A stretch of 64,000 nt of DNA from an uncultured Flavobacteriales bacterium (GTDB lineage Bacteria > Bacteroidota > Bacteroidia > Flavobacteriales > UBA1820): the NCBI GenBank assembly GCA_938023515.1, contig CALJDR010000052.1:29713-93712 (forward strand). Direction: 5' to 3'. Shown here piece after piece: positions 1-7,423 of this stretch. The translations under genes and the position numbers were made by a program. Within the stretch, counting starts at the first letter, position 1, and every line of letters starts with the position of its first letter. The notes below the pieces were generated by a model. The model made no database searches. It worked only from the letters and a program-made list of their open reading frames with translations, and had not been told where the DNA came from.

Positions 1-729
1 CGTAATCTTTCCCTCGGGGGAGATATCGTATACGTCCGTGCGGCGCACATCACCGTATAGCATCACCAGGCGGCCGTTATTGTAAACGAACTGGGGATCG
101 TTGTAATACCGTCCGGAAACCCTAAAGCCTCCGTTTTCAAAATGGGAGACTTTCAAGCTCTTAAAATAGGTAAGAGGGACAAGGGAGTCGATCGTAGGAT
201 TGTCGCCGGTTGTTGCGATAGTCCGGTATTGTCCCTTGAAAAATTCTCCGGAAAAATCGGCAGTCGTTTGAAAAGCAATACTATCGTTGACGTAAAAGAG
301 AATATTATACAATTTACCCCTCTGTTTTCCGGTTTTTTGTGCGTTTTGATCGCCGATATGATAGCCATATTGGGTTCCCTTAGCCATATCTTCCAGGTAA
401 AGCGGTGAGGAGGCAACATCCTGTGTCCTTAGGTAGGGATAGGAAAAATCGTCAGGCCCTTCGCCTTTGGCACCGAAAGAGTAAAGGTACTTAAAATCGG
501 GCAGGCGGTACACGAAAAAAGCACTGTCGGTCTTTTGGGAAAGAATGAGCGCTTTATCTCCTGCAATACGCCATATCTGCGGGGCAAGTATTTCGTTAAC
601 GGCAATGCTGTCCGGCGCGTCGAGGCCTGCCGGAAGGGCAAATGTATCCTTTGCGGTTTTATCGGCCCCGCAGGCGGTAAAAATGGCCGTTATGCAAAGG
701 AGCGGGAAAAGTAGCGCGATTTTTTTCAT
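1..729 (-). CDS. 6-bladed beta-propeller lipoprotein (BF3164/TolB-like), 3' end outside window
   Basis: An open frame of 243 codons starts at an ATG at 729 and runs off the window start, so the C-terminus is missing. The N-terminus MKKIALLFPLLCITAIFTAC is a lipoprotein signal with lipobox Cys at residue 20, so the protein should be lipid-anchored in the envelope. The rest (for example the YRLPDFKYLYSFGAKGEGPDDF stretch near residues 75-95) has the beta-propeller style of BF3164-type Bacteroidetes lipoproteins. A full-length relative lies at 17084-18115 with a matching VYRLP...GNGPDE segment. It is the last visible gene of an operon behind the CBM9-like and MmcQ genes (19-bp gap). The function of the family is unknown; possible ligand sensing or envelope role is inference. 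Confidence 0.75.
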   Translation of the reverse strand, partial: MKKIALLFPLLCITAIFTACGADKTAKDTFALPAGLDAPDSIAVNEILAPQIWRIAGDKALILSQKTDSAFFVYRLPDFKYLYSFGAKGEGPDDFSYPYLRTQDVASSPLYLEDMAKGTQYGYHIGDQNAQKTGKQRGKLYNILFYVNDSIAFQTTADFSGEFFKGQYRTIATTGDNPTIDSLVPLTYFKSLKVSHFENGGFRVSGRYYNDPQFVYNNGRLVMLYGDVRRTDVYDISPEGKIT

Positions 730-748
730 CGGATATGTAGTTGTGAGA

Positions 749-1084
749 TCAATTCTTCCGTTTTTTGGCGTGTTTGCTCCGCACCAGATCGTAAGAATCC
801 TTGATCCATGCCCGAAGGAGTTCGCCCCGGACTTTCGGCGCGTCGATCCCGTTCCAGTGTTTTTTGTTGAAATGATAGGCGGGAGTTACCTCTTCGTACT
901 GCTCGCGCAGTTCCACAGCTTTGTCGGGGTCGCATTTGACAGCCATCCAGGAGGATTCTATGTCTACCAAAGCGAACATACGGCCGTCAGTCTTAAAGAC
1001 GATGTATTCCTCCCCGAAAGGCGTGCACTCCTCCACTTCGGGCCCCAGGGAGAGGCTGTATTCCCGGATTTCCAGCGTATCCAT
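749..1084 (-). CDS. MmcQ/YjbR family protein
   Basis: A 111-residue protein with the typical length and pattern of the MmcQ/YjbR family: N-terminal LEIREYSLSLGPEVEECTPF, a central KCDPDKAVELREQYEEVTPAYH and the HWNGID segment followed by a C-terminal helix with DSYDLV. The fold is a CyaY-like double-wing DNA-binding type; the cellular role is not well defined. It begins 6 bp after the CBM9-like gene and is followed closely by the lipoprotein, so the three are probably co-transcribed. The basic KHAKKRKN tail is consistent with nucleic-acid binding, which is inference. Confidence 0.85.
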   Translation of the reverse strand: MDTLEIREYSLSLGPEVEECTPFGEEYIVFKTDGRMFALVDIESSWMAVKCDPDKAVELREQYEEVTPAYHFNKKHWNGIDAPKVRGELLRAWIKDSYDLVRSKHAKKRKN

Positions 1085-1090
1085 AGCCGG

Positions 1091-1732
1091 TTATTGCAGA
1101 GTGACTTTCCCGAAATATTTCGGCTGGTGGAAACTCGGCTTTTCGGTGTGGATCGGCGCCCAGGTGAGGTAATGCTTTTGTACGGTGTTATCCCCGCATT
1201 TGTAGAAATTGGCGGTAAATTCGCGGCCGCTTTTCAGGAATCCTTCCGGCAGGCATTCGGCCGGGATAAATACGGTAAGTTCCCATTTCCCGCCATTCTT
1301 GTCATCGATCAGCGTACGTTCGGGCAGGGAAGTCTTTATGATGATCTTTTCAAGGTCCTTGTCGTCGAATACGGTCTTTTGTCCTTCGGCGTTCTTAAAG
1401 TGCCACAGGCGGGAGCCGGTGCAGCTCATTTCAAGGTTGAAATAGCTGCTGTCGGACGTAGGGGAATAGAAGAATTCCACGCAACTGTCCTGATAGGCCG
1501 GGGCGTAAAGCGTGGTATGGGAGGAGAGGATATGTTGCTCTTCCACCTGGAAATGGATCAGCAGCCCGTCCGTGTTCCATCCGGCCTGGAAAGTAACAGT
1601 GGGCTTGTAGTCGAACTGTTCCCAGTTGACGATGTTTATAGATTGTACGGGAGCGTTTGCCTTGAGTTCGGCGGTAGCTGCAGGCATATTCAACAGGGAA
1701 GATGCCAACTGAATGAAGATCATTTCCATCAT
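1091..1732 (-). CDS. CBM9-like carbohydrate-binding family protein
   Basis: About 213 residues resembling the CBM9-like family of Bacteroidetes proteins: a beta-sandwich pattern with VTFQAGWNTDGLLIHFQVEE, DSCVEFFYSP and a C-terminal LTWAPIHTEKPSFHQPKYFGKVTL that are usual for this group. No signal peptide is apparent, which is common for the short stand-alone members. The frame is open further upstream, but the start is placed at the ATG at 1732 because a -7 promoter element (TATTTTTG at 1755-1762, minus) lies inside the longer frame. It heads an operon with the MmcQ gene and the propeller lipoprotein. Sugar ligand unknown. Confidence 0.75.
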   Translation of the reverse strand: MMEMIFIQLASSLLNMPAATAELKANAPVQSINIVNWEQFDYKPTVTFQAGWNTDGLLIHFQVEEQHILSSHTTLYAPAYQDSCVEFFYSPTSDSSYFNLEMSCTGSRLWHFKNAEGQKTVFDDKDLEKIIIKTSLPERTLIDDKNGGKWELTVFIPAECLPEGFLKSGREFTANFYKCGDNTVQKHYLTWAPIHTEKPSFHQPKYFGKVTLQ

Positions 1733-1754
1733 AAAATCGTGTTTTTTAGCTCCA

Positions 1755-1762
1755 CAAAAATA
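1755..1762 (-). promoter_or_regulatory. Bacteroidetes -7 promoter element
   Basis: TATTTTTG on the minus strand matches TAnnTTTG and lies 22 bp upstream of the ATG at 1732. It decides against the longer reading frame for the CBM9-like gene. Confidence 0.6.
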
Positions 1763-1937
1763 GGATATTTTCCGGACACCCGTTCTTTTAAACAGCGCTT
1801 TTTGGGGAAAACCCCGGGTACGGGCACATTTTTGAATTTTTGTTTTGCCAAATGGGAAAATGAGCCTATATTTGCACTCGCATAAAAGCACAGAACAAGC
1901 CCTTAGGCAAATTTCATAGGTGTTCTTTAAAAAAAAA

Positions 1938-2024
1938 GGTGAGATGGGTGAGTGGCTGAAACCAGCAGTTTGCTAAACTGCCGTGCGGGTAACCGTACCG
2001 GGGGTTCGAATCCCCCTCTCACCG
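1938..2024 (+). tRNA. tRNA-Ser(GCT)
   Basis: Cloverleaf with acceptor GGTGAGA/TCTCACC, anticodon arm GCAGTTTGCTAAACTGC (anticodon GCT), a long variable arm as expected for tRNA-Ser, and T-arm GGGGGTTCGAATCCCCC. Discriminator G at 2024 is followed by an encoded CCA. First gene of a three-tRNA cluster. Confidence 0.95.
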
Positions 2025-2036
2025 CCATAAGGGCCT

Positions 2037-2111
2037 CGGGGTGTAGCGTAGTCCGGTCATCGCGCCTGCTTTGGGAGCAGGAGGTCACAGGTTCGAATCC
2101 TGTTACCCCGA
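2037..2111 (+). tRNA. tRNA-Pro(TGG)
   Basis: Acceptor CGGGGTG/TACCCCG, anticodon arm CCTGCTTTGGGAGCAGG with anticodon TGG, T-arm ACAGGTTCGAATCCTGT, discriminator A. CCA is not encoded. It lies 12 bp after the tRNA-Ser gene. Confidence 0.95.
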
Positions 2112-2122
2112 CTAAGAGATGG

Positions 2123-2149
2123 AAGCCGCAGGAGTTCAGCGGCTTTTTT
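2123..2149 (+). terminator. Rho-independent terminator after tRNA-Pro
   Basis: Stem AAGCCGC (2123-2129) with GCGGCTT (2139-2145), 9-nt loop, followed by a T run. It lies between tRNA-Pro and tRNA-Arg, so tRNA-Arg may have its own promoter or depend on read-through. Confidence 0.75.
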
Positions 2150-2155
2150 CATCCG

Positions 2156-2229
2156 GGTCGAGTAGCTCAGCTGGATAGAGCAGCTGATTTCTAATCAGCC
2201 GGTCGTGGGTTCGAACCCCGCCTCGATCA
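2156..2229 (+). tRNA. tRNA-Arg(TCT)
   Basis: Acceptor GGTCGAG/CTCGATC with one G-T pair, D-arm GCTCAGCTGGATAGAGC, anticodon arm CTGATTTCTAATCAG (anticodon TCT), T-arm GTGGGTTCGAACCCCGC, discriminator A. Confidence 0.95.
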
Positions 2230-2262
2230 CAAAAATTTAAATTGCGGCCATGCATTAACTAT

Positions 2263-2295
2263 AAGCCTTTGAATACTGTTTCAAAGGCTTTTTTA
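2263..2295 (+). terminator. Terminator after the tRNA cluster
   Basis: Perfect 11-bp stem AAGCCTTTGAA (2263-2273) / TTCAAAGGCTT (2280-2290) with a following T run. A near-copy of this hairpin follows tRNA-Gly at 37446-37475. Confidence 0.85.
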
Positions 2296-2330
2296 TTCCA
2301 ATAGCGTTAAAAATCACGGCCGTTTCGGGA

Positions 2331-2346
2331 GCTTTCGCTATATTTG
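2331..2346 (+). promoter_or_regulatory. Extended -7 promoter motif, upstream copy
   Basis: GCTTTCGCTATATTTG, containing -7 element TATATTTG at 2339-2346. The same 16 bases recur at 2399-2414, giving two possible tandem promoters for the GNAT gene. Confidence 0.55.
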
Positions 2347-2398
2347 GATAATATAGGATGCGCCTCGGCTATTCTCAAACAAGTTTGAATAGCGCTCG

Positions 2399-2414
2399 GC
2401 TTTCGCTATATTTG
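2399..2414 (+). promoter_or_regulatory. Extended -7 promoter motif, proximal copy
   Basis: Exact repeat of 2331-2346; TATATTTG at 2407-2414 lies 27 bp before the ATG at 2442. Between the two copies is an inverted repeat (GCTATT..CAAAC / GTTTG..AATAGC, about 2368-2393) that could be an operator or transcript hairpin. Confidence 0.6.
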
Positions 2415-2441
2415 AAAATATAACCCAACCTTTCAAACGCC

Positions 2442-2717
2442 ATGGAATACCAGATAAAACACGACACGGACGCAAAACGATTTGAAACTACTGTGGACGG
2501 TACGGATGCTTTCCTCGAATACAAACTCAACGACGGGATACTGGACATCCGCCACACGATCGTCCCCAAACCGATAGAAGGACGCGGGATCGCTGCGAGT
2601 CTGGTAAAGACTGCCCTCGAATACGCCCGTGAAAACAACCTGGCGGTAAGGCCATCCTGTTGGTATGCCGACATATATGTCCAACGGCATCCCCAGTACG
2701 CAGACTTACTGGCCTGA
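2442..2717 (+). CDS. Small GNAT-like N-acetyltransferase (YjdJ/NATA1 type)
   Basis: A 91-residue protein with the compact acetyl-CoA fold of the small GCN5-related family: LDIRHTIVPKPIEGRGIAASL holds the acetyl-CoA pyrophosphate loop (EGRGIA, about residues 47-52) and is followed by VKTALEYARENNLAVRPSCWY. The length is normal for these minimal enzymes. The substrate is unknown; family members act on small amines or protein N-termini. It ends 13 bp before the iron-sulfur protein gene and both probably share the tandem promoters upstream. Confidence 0.85.
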   Translation: MEYQIKHDTDAKRFETTVDGTDAFLEYKLNDGILDIRHTIVPKPIEGRGIAASLVKTALEYARENNLAVRPSCWYADIYVQRHPQYADLLA

Positions 2718-2730
2718 CGCAAACCTTACG

Positions 2731-3432
2731 ATGACCCTCGAAAAACAGATCGAAATTTATTTAAAAGACCTCGGCGCCGGATTCGTCCGCTTTGTCGATC
2801 TGTCCCATTTGGCCCCAAAGCAGAACAAAGGACTGCCTTACGCGGTAGTATTCGGTCTGGTCCTTTCTCCCGGTTATATCCGGGAGGTAGCCGATACGCC
2901 CGACTATGTAGCCCGGCGGGTGGAGAACGATTACGATTTCGACGATGACGAATACTACCTGAACGAATTGAAAACAGGGGAATTGTCGGACAAACTGTTC
3001 GGGTTTCTGGAAGAAAAAGGATTCCGGGCTCACTCCCTTTCGGACGAAAACCAGGCGAAGCAAGGGGATTATGATGCCTCGCTCCAGGCAACTCCCCTGC
3101 CCCACAAGACAATCGCCCTATTGGCCGGGCTCGGATGGATTGGCCGGCATAACCTTTTAGTTACCGACAAATACGGAAGCGGGGTGAATATTGGAGCCGT
3201 ACTGACGAATGCCCTCCTTTCCGCGCATTCCTACGAGCCGCCCTTTCCCAAGTGCGGAAAATGCCGGCAATGTGTGGACGTTTGCCAGCCTGGTGCTATC
3301 AAAGGTATCCTGTGGGGAAAAGATGTAGTCCGGGACGACATCATCGATGTGGAAAAGTGTACGACCTGTCTGAAATGCCTGGTATTTTGTCCCTGGACAC
3401 AAGCTTATATGAAAAAAGCGAGTGGTTTTTAA
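2731..3432 (+). CDS. QueG-like 4Fe-4S double-cluster protein
   Basis: 233 residues from the ATG at 2731. The C-terminal third carries two 4Fe-4S ferredoxin motifs, CGKCRQCVDVCQPGAI (near residues 174-189) and CTTCLKCLVFCPW (near 211-223), which is the arrangement of epoxyqueuosine-reductase-like proteins. LLAGLGWIGRHNLLVTDKYGSG before the clusters is also typical. The protein is much shorter than true QueG (about 310-370 residues) and lacks its HEAT tail, so a queuosine role is not secured; it is better called a QueG-related reductase. A longer frame starting at 2665 overlaps the GNAT gene and is rejected. Confidence 0.85.
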   Translation: MTLEKQIEIYLKDLGAGFVRFVDLSHLAPKQNKGLPYAVVFGLVLSPGYIREVADTPDYVARRVENDYDFDDDEYYLNELKTGELSDKLFGFLEEKGFRAHSLSDENQAKQGDYDASLQATPLPHKTIALLAGLGWIGRHNLLVTDKYGSGVNIGAVLTNALLSAHSYEPPFPKCGKCRQCVDVCQPGAIKGILWGKDVVRDDIIDVEKCTTCLKCLVFCPWTQAYMKKASGF

Positions 3433-3447
3433 AATTTTATCGACCTG

Positions 3448-4110
3448 TCATTCTACGCTTGTAATAGTCGCGTCCGGGAGTTCCTGGATAAAAGAAAATA
3501 ATTGAGGCACTTCCTTTCGCCGGCGCATCTTGATGAACATCGACACATTGTATATCGTCAGTTCCCCATGCTTTTCCTCCTGCGTAGTATAGCTGAGAAT
3601 GGGGTATTTATGCCGGCATATCTCGTCCATCACTTTGGCCAGGTTTCTCCGGTCGGTCGTGGTAAAAGTCAGCGACAAACTACGCAGCCCTACGTTCTTG
3701 AATAATACGGTAAGCAGTTCCATCCCCGCCAGGGTCAGCACTGTAGCAGCCGCTCCCAGGATATACATACCGCCACCTACCGCCATACCGATACCGGCCG
3801 TGGCCCACATGCCCGCCGCCGTGGTGAGCCCGCGAACAAATTGTTTCTGGAATATAATGGTACCAGCCCCCAGGAATCCGATCCCGCTGACGATCTGGGC
3901 AGCCACACGGCTGGGATCCAGCCCTACCCCTTCCTTGCCCAGTACCCCCGCAAAACCGTATTGGGATACAATCATGAACAACGCACTACCCAGCGACACC
4001 AGGAAATGCGTACGGAACCCAGCCTCTTTTGCCCGGTATTCCCTGTCCAGTCCTATGACGGCGCCCAGCACTCCGGCCAGCAGTAAACGCCCGATAAATT
4101 CCCATTCCAT
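3448..4110 (-). CDS. MgtC/SapB family inner-membrane protein
   Basis: 220 residues. The N-terminal part has the MgtC signature: hydrophobic segments with LLLAGVLGAVIGLDREYRAKEAGFRTH, then SALFMIVSQYG, VAAQIVSGIGFLGAGTIIF and TTAAGMWATAGIGMAVGGG. The cytosolic C-terminal domain (about residues 145-220) is ACT-like. MgtC proteins act in Mg2+ limitation and F-type ATPase control in other bacteria; here that is inferred from family. The gene converges on the iron-sulfur gene (15-bp gap) and has its own promoter at 4139-4146. Confidence 0.9.
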   Translation of the reverse strand: MEWEFIGRLLLAGVLGAVIGLDREYRAKEAGFRTHFLVSLGSALFMIVSQYGFAGVLGKEGVGLDPSRVAAQIVSGIGFLGAGTIIFQKQFVRGLTTAAGMWATAGIGMAVGGGMYILGAAATVLTLAGMELLTVLFKNVGLRSLSLTFTTTDRRNLAKVMDEICRHKYPILSYTTQEEKHGELTIYNVSMFIKMRRRKEVPQLFSFIQELPDATITSVE

Positions 4111-4138
4111 GTTTTTCTCGGTTTAAACGGTTTATTTA

Positions 4139-4153
4139 CAAATATAGCGAAAG
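4139..4153 (-). promoter_or_regulatory. Extended -7 promoter motif for mgtC-like gene
   Basis: Minus-strand CTTTCGCTATATTTG, identical over 15 bases to the two copies before the GNAT gene; TATATTTG occupies 4139-4146, 29 bp before the ATG at 4110. Confidence 0.65.
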
Positions 4154-4239
4154 TTTTGCCCTTCCGGTCGGCAGGTATCGGTATAGTCCGGCCAAAGTTT
4201 CAATCCCGAATCACACTGCCCGCCAAATTATTCGTATTC

Positions 4240-4575
4240 TTATTTCAGCAAATTTTCTTTTGCGCCGGGAGCATGCTGAAAAACAGCACCGACTATCTGG
4301 CAGCTATCCAATTCCTTACAGTCTCCGCAGGTATCATACCCCTTTTCATGTACGCATTTGCGGATTTGGCAATAATCGCTGCAAAACGCAAATTTCGCGC
4401 CGTCTGTCCGGCAGCCCATGCAATCGATTGTCGCCGCGGTAATCTGTGGCGCATTGTTCATTACGCTCCACTTTTGGGCTGTTTTTTCCCGCAGATCATC
4501 GTCATTGGCGACTGTGGCGATACGGGCATCGCAGCTTTCGCAGTCCAATCCGCAACACGCGATTAATTGTTTCAT
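4240..4575 (-). CDS. DUF3795 cysteine-rich protein
   Basis: 111 residues with the DUF3795 pattern: N-terminal CCGLDCESCDARIAT, central CMGCRTDGAKFAFCSDYCQIRKC and CGDCKELDSC. The regular Cys pairs suggest a metal or Fe-S site, which is inference; the family has no established role. It is monocistronic: a -7 element lies at 4598-4605, and the next gene upstream is divergent. Confidence 0.85.
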   Translation of the reverse strand: MKQLIACCGLDCESCDARIATVANDDDLREKTAQKWSVMNNAPQITAATIDCMGCRTDGAKFAFCSDYCQIRKCVHEKGYDTCGDCKELDSCQIVGAVFQHAPGAKENLLK

Positions 4576-4597
4576 CAGTTAGTTATTTTACCATTCA

Positions 4598-4605
4598 CAA
4601 ATATA
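4598..4605 (-). promoter_or_regulatory. -7 promoter element for DUF3795 gene
   Basis: TATATTTG on the minus strand, preceded by CCGC as in the extended motif CGCTATATTTG; 23 bp from the ATG at 4575. Confidence 0.6.
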
Positions 4606-4777
4606 GCGGAAACCAACCGCCCCGCCAAGGTTTTTCGTTTTTTGCTCACGTTCACGGGGATTTCCGATCGGCTTTTCGGGACATCGGAACGGGAAAGAAT
4701 TCTTTTGTCCCTCTCTTGCAGGGGAGCGAAAAATGCCGTACCTTAGTACATTGACCAAAACTATAACTCTTGCAGAA

Positions 4778-6097
4778 ATGGATATCAGAATTCCCAAAAC
4801 GTCCAAAAAACGCGTGGTGATCGTCGGCGGTGGTTTTGCCGGCCTGACGATCGTGAAAAAGCTGGACAGCAAGCGGTTCCAGATCGTCCTTATCGACCGG
4901 AACAACTACCACCAGTTCCCGCCCCTGCTTTACCAGGTGGCTTCGGCCGGACTGGAACCCAGCTCCATCTGCTTCCCTTTCCGCAAGCTTTTCCACCGGG
5001 AAAAGGACTTTTACTTCCGCATGGCCGAAGTCCGGGAAATATACCCTGAAAAGAACAGTATCGTCACTTCCGTGGGTGAATTGTCGTACGACTACCTGAT
5101 CCTGGCCGGAGGGACGACCACCAACTATTACGGGAACAAGGCCATCGAAGATGCCGCCCTGCCCATGAAAGACGTCCGCGAGGCGATTGCTCTGCGCAGC
5201 TCCCTTCTGCTGAACCTCGAACGGGCTCTGGACGACGAAGACTGCAAGGAACGCCGGGCGCTGCTCAACGTGGTGATCGTCGGGGGAGGTGCCACCGGGG
5301 TGGAGATCGCCGGGGCACTGGCGGAAATGCGGCGTTTCATCATCCCGAAAGACTATCCGGATCTGCGGGCCAAAATGAACGTATACCTGGTGGAAGGCAC
5401 CAACCGCTTGCTCGGGGTCATGTCAGACAGCGCCTCCCAAAGCGCCCGCGAATATTTGGAAAAAATGGGCGTAAAAATTATGCTCAACAAACGGGTGACC
5501 GATTACCGCGACGGCAGCGTCGTATTCGACGGCGGAGAGACCATCCCGACCAACAGCCTGATCTGGGTGAGCGGCGTGACGGCGACCCGTTTCGAGGGTA
5601 TCCCCAAAGAAAAGACCGGCCGGGGCGGACGCATCCTGGTAGACGCCTATAACCGCCTAAAGGATTCTAACAACATATTCGTGGTGGGCGACCTCTGCTT
5701 GTTACAAGACGAAAAATACCCCAACGGGCATCCCCAGGTGGCACAGGTAGCCATCCAGCAGGGGAAAAGGGTGGCCAAAAACCTGAACAACCTTTCCAAA
5801 GGAAAAAATATCGAACCCTTCCGTTACAAGGACTACGGTACGATGGCTACCATCGGGCGCAACAAAGCCGTCGCCGACCTGAACGGGGTGCACCTTCACG
5901 GCTTTCTCGCTTGGGCCATGTGGCTGACGATACACCTGCGGTCTATCCTGGGCGTAAAGAATAAGTTCATGGTGCTGTTCAACTGGATATGGAACTATTT
6001 CACCTATGACCAGTCCACCCGGTTCATCTTTTTCAACCCATGCCACAAGGAAGACAAAAGCCCGTGGGACAAACCCAAAGACTGTTTCGAGGAGTAG
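4778..6097 (+). CDS. ndh: Type II NADH:quinone oxidoreductase (NDH-2)
   Basis: 439 residues from the ATG at 4778. It moves electrons from NADH to membrane menaquinone without proton pumping. Two Rossmann dinucleotide-binding motifs are visible, VVIVGGGFAGL (FAD, near residue 12) and VVIVGGGATGVEIAG (NADH, near residue 168), plus the FAD-contact FVVGDLCLL and the quinone-side QVAQVAIQQG segment. The C-terminal FLAWAMWLTIHLRSILG and FNWIWNYFTYDQ are the amphipathic membrane-binding helices of the family. The length fits. An upstream in-frame ATG at 4733 adds 15 residues with no family likeness and overlaps the likely promoter. It stands alone between a divergent and a distant downstream gene. 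Confidence 0.92.
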   Translation: MDIRIPKTSKKRVVIVGGGFAGLTIVKKLDSKRFQIVLIDRNNYHQFPPLLYQVASAGLEPSSICFPFRKLFHREKDFYFRMAEVREIYPEKNSIVTSVGELSYDYLILAGGTTTNYYGNKAIEDAALPMKDVREAIALRSSLLLNLERALDDEDCKERRALLNVVIVGGGATGVEIAGALAEMRRFIIPKDYPDLRAKMNVYLVEGTNRLLGVMSDSASQSAREYLEKMGVKIMLNKRVTDYRDGSVVFDGGETIPTNSLIWVSGVTATRFEGIPKEKTGRGGRILVDAYNRLKDSNNIFVVGDLCLLQDEKYPNGHPQVAQVAIQQGKRVAKNLNNLSKGKNIEPFRYKDYGTMATIGRNKAVADLNGVHLHGFLAWAMWLTIHLRSILGVKNKFMVLFNWIWNYFTYDQSTRFIFFNPCHKEDKSPWDKPKDCFEE

Positions 6098-6155
6098 ATC
6101 GTAAAAATATTCAATTCGCTTTCCTAAAAATTGAAACTGATAGTTTGTTTCTTCG

Positions 6156-6163
6156 TATTTTTG
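6156..6163 (+). promoter_or_regulatory. -7 promoter of the EamA leader transcript
   Basis: TATTTTTG with a TTG 22 bp upstream (6131-6133). Transcription would start near 6168, leaving an untranslated leader of about 180 nt before the ATG at 6351. Confidence 0.6.
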
Positions 6164-6192
6164 TCCCAAAACTAAGCATTCGCATGCATACG

Positions 6193-6306
6193 AACAATCC
6201 TCCGGTAGCCTGACAAGGCTAAATAACCGGATCTTCAGAATTTTTCCCCGGCATTCTTAGGCCGGGAAGATTGTTATACTTCTTCCATCCAAAGTCGTTT
6301 AGCCTT
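6193..6306 (+). ncRNA. Candidate structured leader RNA (three-way junction) upstream of EamA transporter
   Basis: Three nested helices can be paired by hand. P1: AACAATC (6193-6199) with GATTGTT (6269-6275). P2: CCGGT (6202-6206) with ACCGG (6226-6230), topped by AGCCT (6207-6211) with AGGCT (6216-6220), loop GACA, and an AAATA bulge. P3: CCCGGC (6247-6252) with GCCGGG (6261-6266), 8-nt loop. AAGGCTAAA (6215-6223) is also perfectly complementary to TTTAGCCTT (6298-6306), so the tip of P2 can be broken by a downstream strand. This looks like a ligand- or protein-controlled switch. I do not recognise it as a named riboswitch class. Confidence 0.5.
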
Positions 6307-6350
6307 CGTTTTACGTTTTCTCGTTCACAAACTAAACAATTTTGGAAAAA

Positions 6351-7253
6351 ATGAAAAACATTCGATATTTTTCGATGGTTCTTTTCGGAGGAGTCCTGTA
6401 CGGTATGATGTCTTCGTTTGTAAAACTATCGTATGCGAAAGGCTATAATGCCGCCGAACTATCTTTCTATCAGGCTTTATTGGCAGCCCTATTTCTTGGA
6501 ACATGTGCCTTATGTTCCCGCAAAAAACAGAAGGCAGCACTATCCGGGCAAAAATTGCTCCCGTTAATCCTGGCCGGAAGCGCGATCGGCCTCACCAATT
6601 TTCTATATTACCTTTCCGTCCAGTATATAGCGGCTTCATTGGCTATCGTCATCCTCATGCAGTTTACCTGGTTTTGCCTGCTCATAGAGTGGCTGTGCTT
6701 TGGGAAAAAACCGTCCGGGCAGGAAATAGGAACCGTATTTATGGTCTGGAGCGGAACCGTTATGGCCGGGAATTTGCTTTCCGGCGCCGCAACCTCCTTT
6801 TCCTGGAAAGGGTTCCTTTTTGCAGCCCTATCCTCTCTGACGTACGCCCTATATATCGTAGCCAACAGCCGGACCGGAAAGAACATGGCCTGGCCGGTAA
6901 AAAGTACGCTGATCATGGTCGGGTCTGCCCTTACTATCTTTTGCATCAATTTCCGGACGATCATCTGGGACAATCATTTCAGCCCCGATTTTTTCGGCCG
7001 GATAGCATTCCTCGCGATCTTGGGGACAACGCTCCCCACCGCACTGTTCGCCGTAGGAATACCCAAAATAGGGGTCGGGATCAGTGCCATCTTGATGACA
7101 ATCGAGCTCCCGACAGCTGTCCTGTGCGCGCATCTCATCCTGAGCGAAGATATTACTTTCGTACAAATGAGCGGCCTACTGGTCATGGTGTCGTCTATTT
7201 CCTGGATGAACTTTCGCAAATCGCGGTTAAAAGCCTTAAAACAGCTCGATTAA
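6351..7253 (+). CDS. EamA/DMT-superfamily transporter
   Basis: 300 residues, about ten hydrophobic segments in two EamA repeats (about residues 4-135 and 145-290), the usual build of drug/metabolite permeases. Near the start, YGMMSSFVKLSYAKGYNAAELSFYQALLA is typical EamA. The substrate cannot be read from sequence. The ATG at 6351 is preferred to an in-frame TTG at 6342. The gene is preceded by a long structured leader and followed by a strong terminator at 7283-7317, so it is a single-gene unit probably regulated through its 5' UTR. Confidence 0.9.
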   Translation: MKNIRYFSMVLFGGVLYGMMSSFVKLSYAKGYNAAELSFYQALLAALFLGTCALCSRKKQKAALSGQKLLPLILAGSAIGLTNFLYYLSVQYIAASLAIVILMQFTWFCLLIEWLCFGKKPSGQEIGTVFMVWSGTVMAGNLLSGAATSFSWKGFLFAALSSLTYALYIVANSRTGKNMAWPVKSTLIMVGSALTIFCINFRTIIWDNHFSPDFFGRIAFLAILGTTLPTALFAVGIPKIGVGISAILMTIELPTAVLCAHLILSEDITFVQMSGLLVMVSSISWMNFRKSRLKALKQLD

Positions 7254-7282
7254 GCCCTGTTTTGCATAAACTAATGGGTATG

Positions 7283-7317
7283 AGCCGGGGGTAAAAGATT
7301 TTCCTCCCGGCTTTTTT
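7283..7317 (+). terminator. Terminator of EamA transporter gene
   Basis: Stem AGCCGGG (7283-7289) / CCCGGCT (7306-7312) followed by a T run. Confidence 0.85.
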
Positions 7318-7423
7318 CTTTCCCAAATAGTTAATTTCAAAATAAAGCCTTCGTTTGTAAGTATTTATCCCTACCTTTAAAGAATTAGACCCAAGCAACC
7401 CTAAACCTTAAAACCGAATAATC

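Noticed and set aside
545..1885. 446-codon open frame on the plus strand
   Set aside because: It is the shadow of the CBM9-like and MmcQ genes on the minus strand, which have family matches; the plus product resembles nothing and has odd composition.
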